Of a stretch of 28,895 nucleotides of DNA, positions 6,640-15,044 are shown piece after piece. Made by a program: the position numbers and the translations under genes. The DNA is from Lactonifactor sp. BIOML-A5 (lineage in GTDB: Bacteria; Bacillota; Clostridia; Lachnospirales; Lachnospiraceae): the NCBI RefSeq assembly GCF_009677585.1, contig NZ_WKYV01000045.1, forward strand, positions 1 through 28,895, given 5' to 3'. The notes beneath the pieces are model-generated. The model was not told the DNA's origin and searched no databases. It worked only from the letters and a program-made list of their open reading frames with translations. Within the stretch, counting starts at the first letter, position 1. Every line of letters begins with the position of its first letter.

Positions 6640-8653
6640 ACTGTGATGCCCTTCTGTTATTTTCTGCTAAAAAACGCTCCATATCGTCCTCAGACAGGGG
6701 TCTGGAATAATAATAGCCCTGGATCTGATCAATCCCCGCATGGATCGCAGACTTTACCTGCTCTTCTGTCTCTACCCCCTCTGCCACAACCTTCATATTC
6801 AGGGCCTTAAATGTATTTACAATATGTTTGATTGCAGCAGCTGACGTTATATTGCCGGTAGATGCCCACATGATGCTCTTGTCAATCTTGATCGTACCAA
6901 AGGGAATACTGATAACCGTGGCAAAGTTTGAATAGCCGGTTCCAAAATCATCCAATCCCATCTTAATCCCGTACTTATCCATTTCAGAGGCAAATTCTGT
7001 AACAATCTGCGGGCTGTCGGCAAGCGTGCTCTCTGTGAATTCTATCTTTATGGCTGAGGCAGGGGTTTTATTCCGTTTTATGATCCCCAGAACCCTTTCC
7101 TGAAGATCCGGCTGTGAAAACTGTACGCCGGAAAAATTCACATGAATAGAACCCACCGGAATCTCTTTATCCAGAAGACGGTTAATAAACTTACATACTT
7201 TATCCAAGATCACATAGGTAATATCTATGATAAGTCCTGTCTCCTCAGCGATGGGGATAAACTCTGAGGGGTATATAGGCCCTATAGGCGATTCATTAAT
7301 ACGCATAAGGGATTCTGCAAATTTGAAATCCCCTTCTTTCACAGAATAAATAGGCTGATAGTACATCTCAAAGCTCTGGTCTGCCAGCTTATCCTTCAGT
7401 ATCCGGACAATTTCTCCCCTTCTTCTCAGCTCCCCCAGCATTGCTTTATCGCAATGACAGACCGTACCATACTTCCCGGATTTAGCCTGGGAGACGGCAT
7501 ATTCTATAGCGTTAATTACATTCTCCAGCGTGGAGTCCACATCAGATCGACGAATGATCCCTATGACCACCTCCGGATCAAGCCGGTAGTCATCCAGCTG
7601 CCAGGGCTTAGTCATACGTTCCTCTACAGCTTTTACACAGCGAATAACCATTTCATCACTTTCATGAGTAAACAGAATTGCGAACTCATCTCCGCTGAAC
7701 CGATATACCCTGCCGGCCGGACCAAATCTGCAGAGAAATCTCCCAAATTCCTGAAGGAACCTATCCCCCCGCTGCTGCCCGCAGGTATTATTAATATGCC
7801 GGAATTCCCTGAGAGATACGACGATCAGCGTGAACGGCTCCCCTGCAGATCTCTTTAATATCAGTTCAAGCATGTCCAGAAGCTCCCGCCGGTTTGGCAA
7901 ATTTGTCAGATAATCCAGGGAAATCTGTTTGTTCTGAATATGCAGATAAATAATAAGCAGCGCGCAGGTTGCCGCCGACCCGGACAGTATTATATTCGGA
8001 TACATCTGCTGAACTATGATTACCAAAACCGCCAGCACCGGAAAGGCGGCAAGTATTCTGCGTATCTTTCGGTCTGTTCTTCTATAATTAACAACTGTTA
8101 TTATTATGCTTGCCACACAGTAAGCATAAAAAATAATATAGGTTGCCACAATATAACGGCCCCTGACATAACCGCCTTCAACCGTGATATTAAATATGTT
8201 CTTTGTGAGAGGGTTCATAAAGACAATTACCGAGTATACCGCTCCGGGTATAAGGCTCATTCCAAGAATACGATTCAGGACCCGTCCCTCTGGGTACAGA
8301 ATGGAAACGGCATAGAAAAAATATGCCATTCCCATAAGCGGTGTCATAATAAAGTAAACCGTGGTCACTGTCCAGGTAAGCCATATAGGGACCGCATCGC
8401 TGCGATAAATCATAATTGTTGACAGGATATTCGTCAGCATAGCCCCGAAGGTAACCAGTAAGCACCACTGAAAAATCCTGTTTTTTAAAGTCGGAAGTAA
8501 GCTTCCACTTCTGGAATAAACCCATATAATTACCAGAATGACCAGGGAAATAGCCTCCGGCGCAATATTCCACTCCAAATTCTCCACCTGCTGTCTTTCG
8601 AATAACGAATCCAGTCTTATCCTTTCCATACGCCTATATGGATAGTATAACAT
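6638..8653 (-). CDS. Membrane GGDEF-EAL protein, probable c-di-GMP phosphodiesterase
   Basis: Up to 671 residues. The N-terminal part (about 30-245) holds roughly seven or eight transmembrane helices with no recognised sensor motif. A GGDEF domain follows (about 255-410) and then an EAL domain (about 430-665). The GGDEF half is degenerate: the signature reads SGDEF and the metal-binding Asp segment reads VVSLREF, so cyclase activity is unlikely. The EAL half looks intact: ESL in place of EAL keeps the Glu, and VNFSG, FTEST, DDFGTGYS, KIDK and EGVET are present. It probably degrades c-di-GMP in response to a membrane or cytosolic signal. The start is unresolved: ATG 8653 and ATG 8629 have poor ribosome sites, while TTG 8578, just before the first helix, has AGGTGGAG upstream. 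The longest form is listed. Confidence 0.85.
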   Translation of the reverse strand: MLYYPYRRMERIRLDSLFERQQVENLEWNIAPEAISLVILVIIWVYSRSGSLLPTLKNRIFQWCLLVTFGAMLTNILSTIMIYRSDAVPIWLTWTVTTVYFIMTPLMGMAYFFYAVSILYPEGRVLNRILGMSLIPGAVYSVIVFMNPLTKNIFNITVEGGYVRGRYIVATYIIFYAYCVASIIITVVNYRRTDRKIRRILAAFPVLAVLVIIVQQMYPNIILSGSAATCALLIIYLHIQNKQISLDYLTNLPNRRELLDMLELILKRSAGEPFTLIVVSLREFRHINNTCGQQRGDRFLQEFGRFLCRFGPAGRVYRFSGDEFAILFTHESDEMVIRCVKAVEERMTKPWQLDDYRLDPEVVIGIIRRSDVDSTLENVINAIEYAVSQAKSGKYGTVCHCDKAMLGELRRRGEIVRILKDKLADQSFEMYYQPIYSVKEGDFKFAESLMRINESPIGPIYPSEFIPIAEETGLIIDITYVILDKVCKFINRLLDKEIPVGSIHVNFSGVQFSQPDLQERVLGIIKRNKTPASAIKIEFTESTLADSPQIVTEFASEMDKYGIKMGLDDFGTGYSNFATVISIPFGTIKIDKSIMWASTGNITSAAAIKHIVNTFKALNMKVVAEGVETEEQVKSAIHAGIDQIQGYYYSRPLSEDDMERFLAENNRRASQ

Positions 8654-8731
8654 ACAAATCTGGTTTTCGCGACCTTATCCCGTCGTCAAACCCCAACCCG
8701 ACCGTCCCCCCTTTCCAGAATTCTGCAGGAA

Positions 8732-9883
8732 TCATCTTGCATTCACCTGGTATTTTTGGTATAGTTTCCCTCCTGCGGCAGCCAAAAGAACTGACATTAC
8801 GGTGTATGCTATGGCTGCAGACTGATAATTTGTCAACTGCTTCCCCAGAACAGAAAGGAGTCTTCCGTCCCACAACTGCCCTTTTATCAGCAGTGTTGTG
8901 GGCAGAAGATCGTAGAGCTGTGACGGAATCTTCAGCCAATACGGAATGTCGACTAGCATTGTGAATACCATGCCTCCCGCTAACACACCCATAACTGCGG
9001 CACTGTTTTTTAACCATTCAGATAGAAACATCGTTACTATGCTATAAAGTATAGATACGATGATAAATAATACAAACAGAGTCATAACTGCTTTGCCAAC
9101 ACTCACAGGCCGTGAAGATAACGGCAGCACTACTTGAAGAGCTGCATGAAATCCATCGGATCCATAGATGAGAATGCTTGTAATAGCACTCACTGAAAAA
9201 AGCAGGACTGCAAAAATCATGCCAAAAGTTATGCCTGCAAGAATCTTAGCATAATATAGGTTCTTTCTGCCACACCGGGTGCACAGAATAAGCTGATCTG
9301 TCCTGCGTATATGTTCCATAGAAAAAACATTTGAGAGGCAAACTGCAATTAACAGTAACAGCATAAAATTCAGCGCATAAATATTGTCAAACACATCTGC
9401 CCATCCATCTGCATATGCAAAGATAAATGGAGTTTCTATCTCTTTTTCCTTTCCAAGCCAATATGTGATTTCCTCCTCTGTCAGCATTTGCTCCCTCCAA
9501 ATCCGGGTAAGGTTATTCCTTCGGGCGCTGTACAAAGCAGCCTCGTCTGCAGTCAATGCTTCTTTGCTGTCACCTGTTGTTTTCTGCACATAAGAATAGA
9601 CAGCGACATATTTGTCTGCACTCCCTTCTGCTTCCTGCATTTCCGAAAGCAGGATATTGTCTATAGCTCTTCCGGACAAGTCTCTCGCATATTCTCTGTT
9701 CATTTTCATCATCTCATATCCGCTGATTTCTTCCCCATCATCGGTAATATAGGAAACTCTCAGCAGATTACTCAAACTAATGCCCGCGCAAAGAACTAAT
9801 GTAACTGCACATGCAATCCATACCATCCTCCGATGCAGGATCTTTTTAAGTTCAAAAAAATATAAAGCACCTGTCTTATTCAT
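8732..9883 (-). CDS. ABC transporter permease, ABC-2-like
   Basis: The membrane protein has 383 residues. One helix lies near the N-terminus (about 20-40), followed by a large, probably external, loop of about 110 residues, then about five more helices at roughly 160-180, 210-240, 255-290, 295-320 and 355-375. This layout fits ABC-2-type or bacitracin/lantibiotic-export-like permeases. The ATG at 9883 overlaps the end of the ATPase gene by 8 bases and has GAGG within the ATPase coding end; a TTG five codons earlier is possible but lacks support. As the last gene of the ECF-sigma operon it most likely pairs with the upstream ATPase. The substrate is unknown; export of a peptide, lipid or toxic compound is an inference. 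Confidence 0.75.
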   Translation of the reverse strand: MNKTGALYFFELKKILHRRMVWIACAVTLVLCAGISLSNLLRVSYITDDGEEISGYEMMKMNREYARDLSGRAIDNILLSEMQEAEGSADKYVAVYSYVQKTTGDSKEALTADEAALYSARRNNLTRIWREQMLTEEEITYWLGKEKEIETPFIFAYADGWADVFDNIYALNFMLLLLIAVCLSNVFSMEHIRRTDQLILCTRCGRKNLYYAKILAGITFGMIFAVLLFSVSAITSILIYGSDGFHAALQVVLPLSSRPVSVGKAVMTLFVLFIIVSILYSIVTMFLSEWLKNSAAVMGVLAGGMVFTMLVDIPYWLKIPSQLYDLLPTTLLIKGQLWDGRLLSVLGKQLTNYQSAAIAYTVMSVLLAAAGGKLYQKYQVNAR

Positions 9884-10580
9884 CTTCCACTTCCTCAAAC
9901 TGTTGTAAATAGAATTCCTCTAAGTCTTTCCGGCTTCCGTCCCAGCTGCCCTGAAAAATCAGCTGTCCGTCATTCATGATCAGTACGGTATCTGCTATAT
10001 GTTCAATATCTGAGACAATATGCGTAGAGAGCAGAACAATACTCTCTTTGCCCAGTTCACGAATCAAGTTCCGAAACCGGACCCGCTCTTTTGGGTCAAG
10101 TCCCGCAGTAGGTTCATCCAGTATAAGAATCCGGGGTACATTTATCAATGCCTGGGCTATTCCCAGCCGCTGCTTCATACCGCCGGAATATGTTTTGATT
10201 TTTTTGCCTGCAGCCTCCTGCAAAGATACTACTTTTACTAATTCCTGAGCCCTGCGCTTAGCCTGGAGTTTTGGCAAACCTTTCAGAGCGGCCAGATAGA
10301 GCAAAAAGTCCATTCCCGTAAAGTCAGGATAGTAGCCAAAATCCTGTGGCAGATATCCCAGATTCGAACGGTATTCCTCGGTCGACACATCAACTCCATG
10401 AAAAGTTATGGTTCCGCTGGTGGGTTTTAAAACTCCGCAGATCATTCGCATTAATGTTGTTTTCCCTGCCCCGTTAGCTCCCAGCAGGCCGTAGACGCCT
10501 TTGTAAAGCTTTAACGAAATACGGTCAACTGCAATTTTATTCTGATATTGTTTTGATACTCTGTCTATGATAAGCTCCAT
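9876..10580 (-). CDS. ABC transporter ATP-binding protein
   Basis: This 234-residue nucleotide-binding subunit has all core motifs: Walker A GANGAGKTT, Q-loop YLPQDFGYY, signature YSGGMKQR, Walker B ILILDEPTAGLDP and switch His in LLSTHIV. Its C-terminus (FEEVEDE) is short, so there is no regulatory extension. The ATG at 10580 follows GGAGGAACTGAC; longer upstream reading is out-of-frame coding of the neighbouring gene. The start overlaps the upstream membrane-protein gene by 16 bases and the stop overlaps the permease start by 8, which points to translational coupling and a single complex. The sequence type belongs to the drug/lantibiotic-export branch (CcmA-like annotation). Confidence 0.93.
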   Translation of the reverse strand: MELIIDRVSKQYQNKIAVDRISLKLYKGVYGLLGANGAGKTTLMRMICGVLKPTSGTITFHGVDVSTEEYRSNLGYLPQDFGYYPDFTGMDFLLYLAALKGLPKLQAKRRAQELVKVVSLQEAAGKKIKTYSGGMKQRLGIAQALINVPRILILDEPTAGLDPKERVRFRNLIRELGKESIVLLSTHIVSDIEHIADTVLIMNDGQLIFQGSWDGSRKDLEEFYLQQFEEVEDE

Positions 10581-11281
10581 GTCAGTTCCTCCGTCTGTTG
10601 AATCATCTTTGTTATCCCCTTTATTGTGAGTGCGGCTAACAGCAGGAAAGCTGCTATCCACCAATGAAAGCATCTCACATGGAAGAGTTCCGGCAGCATG
10701 GTTTGAATGAACAGATTCGTTCCGCTGACAGCACCGGCCGCCCCCATGCAGCTGTAGACAGCTTCTCTTCCCTGAAATTTCCTTACTATCCAAAGCCCGG
10801 ATACCGTTGTCAGTAAATAAGGCACTAGAAGATATACGCCTGCCTGTAAAATAGTGGCTGTGTTATTCCTATTTCCAAGTGGGATCAGCAAACACAGCAG
10901 GACAAGATGAACCATCTCCAAAATCCCCATGCGGGCAAGCACAACGCTCCTCAGGGAAAACCTGGACGCCATCTCCAGCTCAGCCATATCATAAATCTTT
11001 GATCTGCCGCTTTCTGTTGCAATAGATAATGCCAAAAATGGAAGGAGAGACGAAATCAGCCATAGAATATCCCGATCCATAAAACATGCGCCCAGCAAAG
11101 ATACGGCAAATAAACCTATGGATACCGCCCAGGTCCATTTTTGAATATATCCTGCCTGTGAGATCATAAAAGAAATAGTACTTATTGCAGGCTGGGGTAT
11201 GGTTCTGAAAAACTCTTCTTTGTGCTGAGGCGCGGGAGCCTCAAAGGCATCCTGCAAAGCCTTTCTCCTATCTTGTTTCAC
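10565..11281 (-). CDS. Six-helix membrane protein of the ECF-sigma/ABC operon
   Basis: The protein has 238 residues with a charged cytoplasmic N-terminus (about 1-45) followed by about six transmembrane helices at roughly 48-65, 70-90, 118-138, 143-165, 175-195 and 208-225. I recognise no named family with certainty. Two roles fit the context: an anti-sigma factor whose cytoplasmic N-terminal segment holds the ECF sigma encoded just before it, or a second permease-like subunit for the ABC transporter encoded just after it. The GTG start at 11281 overlaps the sigma stop codon (GTGA) and is preceded by GGAGGAG, a classic arrangement for sigma/anti-sigma pairs. No zinc anti-sigma HxxxCxxC motif is present. 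Confidence 0.7.
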   Translation of the reverse strand: MKQDRRKALQDAFEAPAPQHKEEFFRTIPQPAISTISFMISQAGYIQKWTWAVSIGLFAVSLLGACFMDRDILWLISSLLPFLALSIATESGRSKIYDMAELEMASRFSLRSVVLARMGILEMVHLVLLCLLIPLGNRNNTATILQAGVYLLVPYLLTTVSGLWIVRKFQGREAVYSCMGAAGAVSGTNLFIQTMLPELFHVRCFHWWIAAFLLLAALTIKGITKMIQQTEELTWSLS

Positions 11282-11739
11282 AAAAACTCCTCCTTTTCCA
11301 GTAGCTCCTGTAATTGTTTCAGCGCCTTTGTTGTTTTTCTATATACTGCAAATCTTGACATCTTAAAAATTTTGCAGATGCTCATCACAGGTACTTCATT
11401 GACATAGCGAAGAAGCAGAAGCTCACGTTCCTCCTCCGTTAGCAGGGATAACGCTTTTTTAAGAGAAATAGCAGTGAGAAGCTTCTCCTCAAGATCAACA
11501 TCTGCCCAATCATCATGCAGTTCTTCTGTTATTTTTCGCTTCCGGTATTCATCAATACATAAGTTGCGGGCAATGGTATACAGATACTGTAAGGCACGTC
11601 CCCTGTCCCGGTATCCTTCATTTTCTAAAAACCGAAGAAACGTTTCCTGGGTGACATCCTCCGCTGCTTCCCGCTGATGCAGCCTATAGTAGCAGTAGCG
11701 GTATATCTTGTCATACTGTTCTTCTAAGTCCATGGACAC
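11278..11739 (-). CDS. ECF-type RNA polymerase sigma factor
   Basis: About 153 residues from a GTG start at 11739; the next ATG (11733) gives two residues fewer. Region 2 is clear: YDKIYRYCYYRL, EAAEDVTQETFLRF and YLYTIARNLCIDEYRK. Region 4 follows: LTEEERELLLLRY with the helix-turn-helix VMSICKIFKMSRFAVYRKTTKAL. Length and domain order fit a group-4 sigma factor. AAGGAGG lies 10 bases before the GTG and 16 before the ATG, so GTG is favoured. It leads an operon with a membrane protein and an ABC transporter; such factors usually respond to cell-envelope stress or to a transported compound and activate their own operon, which is inferred here. Confidence 0.9.
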   Translation of the reverse strand: MSMDLEEQYDKIYRYCYYRLHQREAAEDVTQETFLRFLENEGYRDRGRALQYLYTIARNLCIDEYRKRKITEELHDDWADVDLEEKLLTAISLKKALSLLTEEERELLLLRYVNEVPVMSICKIFKMSRFAVYRKTTKALKQLQELLEKEEFL

Positions 11740-11818
11740 GGCCGGGAAACCTCCTTTCACTATGTATAACGTAGGAACCGGGCCGGATGTGCGGCAAATT
11801 GAGATGTTTTGATTATTC

Positions 11819-11847
11819 ATTATACTTAAAATAAACGGTGCAGGGAA
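11819..11847 (-). promoter_or_regulatory. Candidate promoter of the ECF-sigma operon
   Basis: A perfect TATAAT (11819-11824) on the minus strand lies 17 bases from a weak -35 TTCCCT (11842-11847), giving a leader of about 70 bases before the GTG at 11739. The -35 falls inside the terminator hairpin of the preceding decayed gene. The pattern is housekeeping-like, not an obvious ECF-type (AAC/CGTC) promoter. Confidence 0.4.
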
Positions 11848-11862
11848 GTTATCCCCACACCG
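11836..11862 (-). terminator. Terminator of the decayed GGDEF-EAL gene
   Basis: CGGTG/CACCG (11836-11840, 11858-11862) and GGGA/TCCC (11843-11846, 11852-11855) form a stem with a small internal mismatch. On the minus strand it is followed by TTTATTTTAAG. It starts right at the stop codon of the EAL frame. Confidence 0.65.
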
Positions 11863-12803
11863 CTATATTTGCGAAGGTTCTTCAAAACTAACGTGACCCG
11901 ACAGACTTCTTCCAAACGCGAGCATTTCAAACTCTGGGGCCGGCACGGGCTTGGAGAATACATAGCCCTGCACTAAATCGTAGCGGATTTTGCGCAAAAA
12001 TTCCAGCTGTGAAACAGTCTCCACCCCCTCAGACACAGTGAGCATATTCAGCCGCCTGCCCAGTTCTACCGCCATTGCTATTACATCATGAGCCCTGTCC
12101 CCCTCACGGCCGGGCTTCCAGAACGCCTTGTCCAGCTTAAGAGAATCAACGTGGATGTCCGTGAGCATACTAAGAGAGGAATAACCGCTTCCAAAATCAT
12201 CCATGGCACACAGAAATCCGGCCTCATGGATTTTGCTGATTACCTCGATCAGTCCATCGACATTCTCAAAGAACATAGACTCCGTCAGCTCGATTTCCAG
12301 AAGAGCTCCGGGGACATGATATTTCTGTGCAATCGCCTTGTACTGTTTTAGAAAATCCGGATCTCCGAGATGGGCCCGGGACATATTCACTGATATAGGA
12401 ATTGGTTCCACACCGCTGTCCATCCAGCTGCGGAGCAGAGCGCAGGTCCTTTCAAATACATACAAGTCCAGCTTGACAATAAAACCATTTTTCTCAAAAA
12501 AGGGATGAAGTCCCCCGGCATCATGAAACCGCCCTCCCTGGTCTGCCAGCGAACCAACGCTTCGGCGCCTTTGACCGTATTGTGTTCCGGCTCAATTTTA
12601 GGCTGAAGGAATACCGTGAATTCCCCCTCACGCAGTGCGTCCTCCATCCGGTTCTCTATATCCTTTTCTTTTATCATCTGCTGGCGTTCCATATCACTAT
12701 AAAACACAAAGGAGAAGAGTTCTCCGTAAGATCGCTTTGCGTTTTTTCTGGCGATATTAGCTCTGTCGCGGATCTGCACCAACGAAAGATTCAGGTCATC
12801 CAC
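11863..12803 (-). pseudogene. Truncated, frameshifted GGDEF-EAL protein gene
   Basis: Two adjacent minus-strand frames together encode one EAL protein. The first (12803 down to about 12500) starts within the tail of a GGDEF domain (IRDRANIARKNAK) and enters EAL at FLQPKI and AEALVRW. At FIPF the frame is lost in a run of six T (plus-strand A run 12496-12501). The second frame continues exactly where expected, with EKNGFIVKLDLYVFE, then VNMSR, LTES, DDFGSGYSS, KLDK, SEGVET and QGYVFSKP. One extra T would join them. Nearly all of the GGDEF domain and any sensor are missing upstream; the only start is a GTG at 12803, six bases from the stop of the next gene. The T6-G string also forms a U UUU UUG slippery heptamer, so a -1 shift giving PFLEKNGF is formally possible, but with the 5' loss decay is more likely. 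A sequencing error in the homopolymer is another option. Confidence 0.8.
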
Positions 12804-12808
12804 AAGTA

Positions 12809-13918
12809 CTATGCCACCGTCTCCTGCTCCATATATTCCACAGCGATCATTGCTGTACCTTTGCTAATAAGGGCAAGGAGGTGTACCGCACTCAAAAATG
12901 TCATGGCTTCCGAAGTGGATGTACTGCCTTTGATTACAAATTGGCGGGTATGCGCATTCTCTCGGGTAACCAGATAACCGCCCCGAAGATTCATTTTCCT
13001 CACAAGTCCAATCTTCTCCATTGACTCCATCACCTTGCCTACTGTATAGGCAGAAATATTATATTCTTTGCATAGCTGGGAGCAGGTTGGCAAGTAGGTG
13101 CCCTCCCCATAAACGCCCATACTTATCTTTTGGATAATGCTTCTTGTTACCTGCGTATGGGTTTTCAGCCTCCCCTTTTCCGCATTCCAGAAATAAGCCT
13201 CCTGCTGAGGCTTTTCTAATAAAAACGCAGATGCTATTTCGTCAAAATATTGGTCGGATAGCTTCGCTGATTTGTGATACATATTGCTGATAAATGCATA
13301 GATACCATCGTAATCTTGAGATGAGATGCAGTCAAAAAAACAGTGAAAAGCCTGTTCCCCATTAGCTGATAACTCTTTGTAAGGATTCTCAAAACCTGGG
13401 ATAAGCATAATCTGCGCACTCAAGTCGAAATCAGCACATAAATCCTGCAGCAGGTCGTTGTGAAATACGGATTTAATCCTCTGGAGAGGTACTACCGATT
13501 TGCGCCACTGCTCTTTGGTATTCAGCTCATTCATCCCCTCAATATCATCCCTGCAGGCCCGAAGCACTTGGGGGTCACAGTGTCTGCTGGCTTCCGCGTA
13601 GATTGGCGGCATGATATACGCAAGAATCTTTAGGATGGCACATACCTTGTCTCTCCTCGTCAACATCATCTCAGCCTGCTGTTCGTCATCGGCTGTCATT
13701 CGATAAGCTGCCTTTATGTGAGAACGCTGAACAGCCTCTACATATCCTTCTTTCACCAGTGCGTCCATAACATCACGGACGGTTCTGATGCCTACATGGT
13801 ATATGTCGCACAGTGCGCGCAGAGGCGGCAGCTTCTCGCCATAGGCTATCCTTCCGCTTACAATTTGCTGTACCAACGTATCGTGAAGAAAATTGAACAG
13901 GGTGGGTTTTGGTTCCAT
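12809..13918 (-). CDS. Regulator with two GntR-type winged helix domains
   Basis: The protein has 369 residues. A GntR-type winged helix is at about 8-72 (LVQQIVSGRIAYGEKLPPLR, then IYHVGIRTVRDVMDALVKEGY). A second is at about 253-320 (IIQKISMGVYGEGTYLPTCS, then YNISAYTVGKVMESMEKIGLV, ending RGGYLVTRE). The 180-residue segment between them is helical and unassigned. GntR proteins normally have one such domain plus an effector domain, so the tandem layout is unusual, although I recall similar proteins in Lachnospiraceae. The C-terminus stops 49 residues after the second winged helix, next to a 5'-truncated EAL gene, so the 3' end may have been cut by the same deletion. The ATG at 13918 follows TGGAGGTAATTC. 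It is divergent from the AraC gene. Confidence 0.8.
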   Translation of the reverse strand: MEPKPTLFNFLHDTLVQQIVSGRIAYGEKLPPLRALCDIYHVGIRTVRDVMDALVKEGYVEAVQRSHIKAAYRMTADDEQQAEMMLTRRDKVCAILKILAYIMPPIYAEASRHCDPQVLRACRDDIEGMNELNTKEQWRKSVVPLQRIKSVFHNDLLQDLCADFDLSAQIMLIPGFENPYKELSANGEQAFHCFFDCISSQDYDGIYAFISNMYHKSAKLSDQYFDEIASAFLLEKPQQEAYFWNAEKGRLKTHTQVTRSIIQKISMGVYGEGTYLPTCSQLCKEYNISAYTVGKVMESMEKIGLVRKMNLRGGYLVTRENAHTRQFVIKGSTSTSEAMTFLSAVHLLALISKGTAMIAVEYMEQETVA

Positions 13919-14141
13919 GAATTACCTCCATATAAGACGCCCAGACAGGAGCGCAGTTCCGAGCTTTCAGCGGCAGTCGGCCATCTGTTTATACCTCGTT
14001 TTACTCTATCTGTTAGTATACCATGGCCCCACGCTTTGGGTCTAGTATGATATCCCACTGTTCCTTCACAAGAACAACCAGCAATGCAATCAACCTTTTG
14101 CAAAGTGGAGTTTTTGACTCTGGAGATAATTCATGGGGTAT

Positions 14142-14149
14142 GCTATTAT
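14142..14149 (+). promoter_or_regulatory. Extended -10 promoter element for the AraC-type gene
   Basis: TG-C-TATTAT fits an extended -10 element, which can work without a good -35. Transcription would start near 14156, downstream of the ATG at 14133, which supports the TTG start at 14175. The remaining divergent region back to 13918 contains TATACT on the minus strand (near 14016-14021) as a candidate -10 for the GntR-type gene, plus two similar TAGTAT strings. No clear operator can be assigned. Confidence 0.45.
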
Positions 14150-14174
14150 AGAAATAGCAAAGAGAGGTGATGTT

Positions 14175-15044
14175 TTGAAACAAATATCCCCTTTGGAAAG
14201 GGCAATCGAATATATAGAAAACCATCTGAATGAAAATATCGGTTTAAGCGATGTGTCAAGAGAGACGGGCTACTCTTACTACCATATGACCCGGCTGTTT
14301 TCTTCCGTATTGGGGGAATCTGTCGGCCGCTACATCAATCGGCGCAGACTGTATAACGCCGCGGAAAAACTCATTCACTCTGACCAGCGGGTCATTGATA
14401 TCGCCCTTGATTGTGGTTTCGAATCCTCAGAGGCTTTCAGCCGGGCATTCAAGTTAGCCTTTGGCAGCAGCCCGACGGCTTACCGAAAAGCGGGACTTGA
14501 CCTGGTGGTGAACGCGAAGAGGAAATTAGCTCCTGTGGATGTGGGCCATATTGCGGACAACATATCACGCTCGCCTGAATTGGTGATGCTGAAAGAAACC
14601 AGGGTGGCTGGCCTCCGGGGAACGACCTCTCTTTTTGATAACCGGCTTCCGGGATTGTGGGAGGAGTTCATGCGTCTCCATAAAGACCTGTTTGTGACCG
14701 CCGGCGCAGGGTACGGCATTTGTGAAACACAACAGACCGTCTATACAAAAGACGGTGACGTAATGTTTGCAGCCATGGTGGGAAGCCCAGTGAATACTTT
14801 TGATGATCTGCCGCTATTCTTACCATTGGATACAAAGATCCTGCGTGCAGGAAAGTTTGCGGTTTTCACCCACCGGGGCACCTTTGCTAACCTGTTCAAA
14901 ACGTATCAGTACATCTTTGGAACATGGCTGCCGGCAGCAAAAGAAGAACTAGACGACCGTGAAGACTTTGAGGTTTATGAGCGAGAGGTGTCTACATTCG
15001 ACGCCCCCGACAATGAGGTAAAAATTTATATTCCGATAAAATGA
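14175..15044 (+). CDS. AraC-family regulator with GyrI-like effector domain
   Basis: About 289 residues from a TTG start. Two helix-turn-helix motifs make up the AraC DNA-binding domain at the N-terminus (about 5-105): IGLSDVSRETGYSYYHMTRL and VIDIALDCGFESSEAFSRAF, with the FGSSPTAYRK signature. The C-terminal half (about 125-289) is a GyrI/Rob-type small-molecule-binding domain ending in FEVYEREVS and EVKIYIPIK. This family commonly senses lipophilic drugs or toxins and activates efflux genes; no transporter adjoins it here. The start is chosen because AGAGAGGTGAT lies just before TTG 14175 and an extended -10 sits at 14142-14149. The ATG at 14133 has a GGAG nearby but would precede the likely transcription start. 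Confidence 0.85.
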   Translation: MKQISPLERAIEYIENHLNENIGLSDVSRETGYSYYHMTRLFSSVLGESVGRYINRRRLYNAAEKLIHSDQRVIDIALDCGFESSEAFSRAFKLAFGSSPTAYRKAGLDLVVNAKRKLAPVDVGHIADNISRSPELVMLKETRVAGLRGTTSLFDNRLPGLWEEFMRLHKDLFVTAGAGYGICETQQTVYTKDGDVMFAAMVGSPVNTFDDLPLFLPLDTKILRAGKFAVFTHRGTFANLFKTYQYIFGTWLPAAKEELDDREDFEVYEREVSTFDAPDNEVKIYIPIK

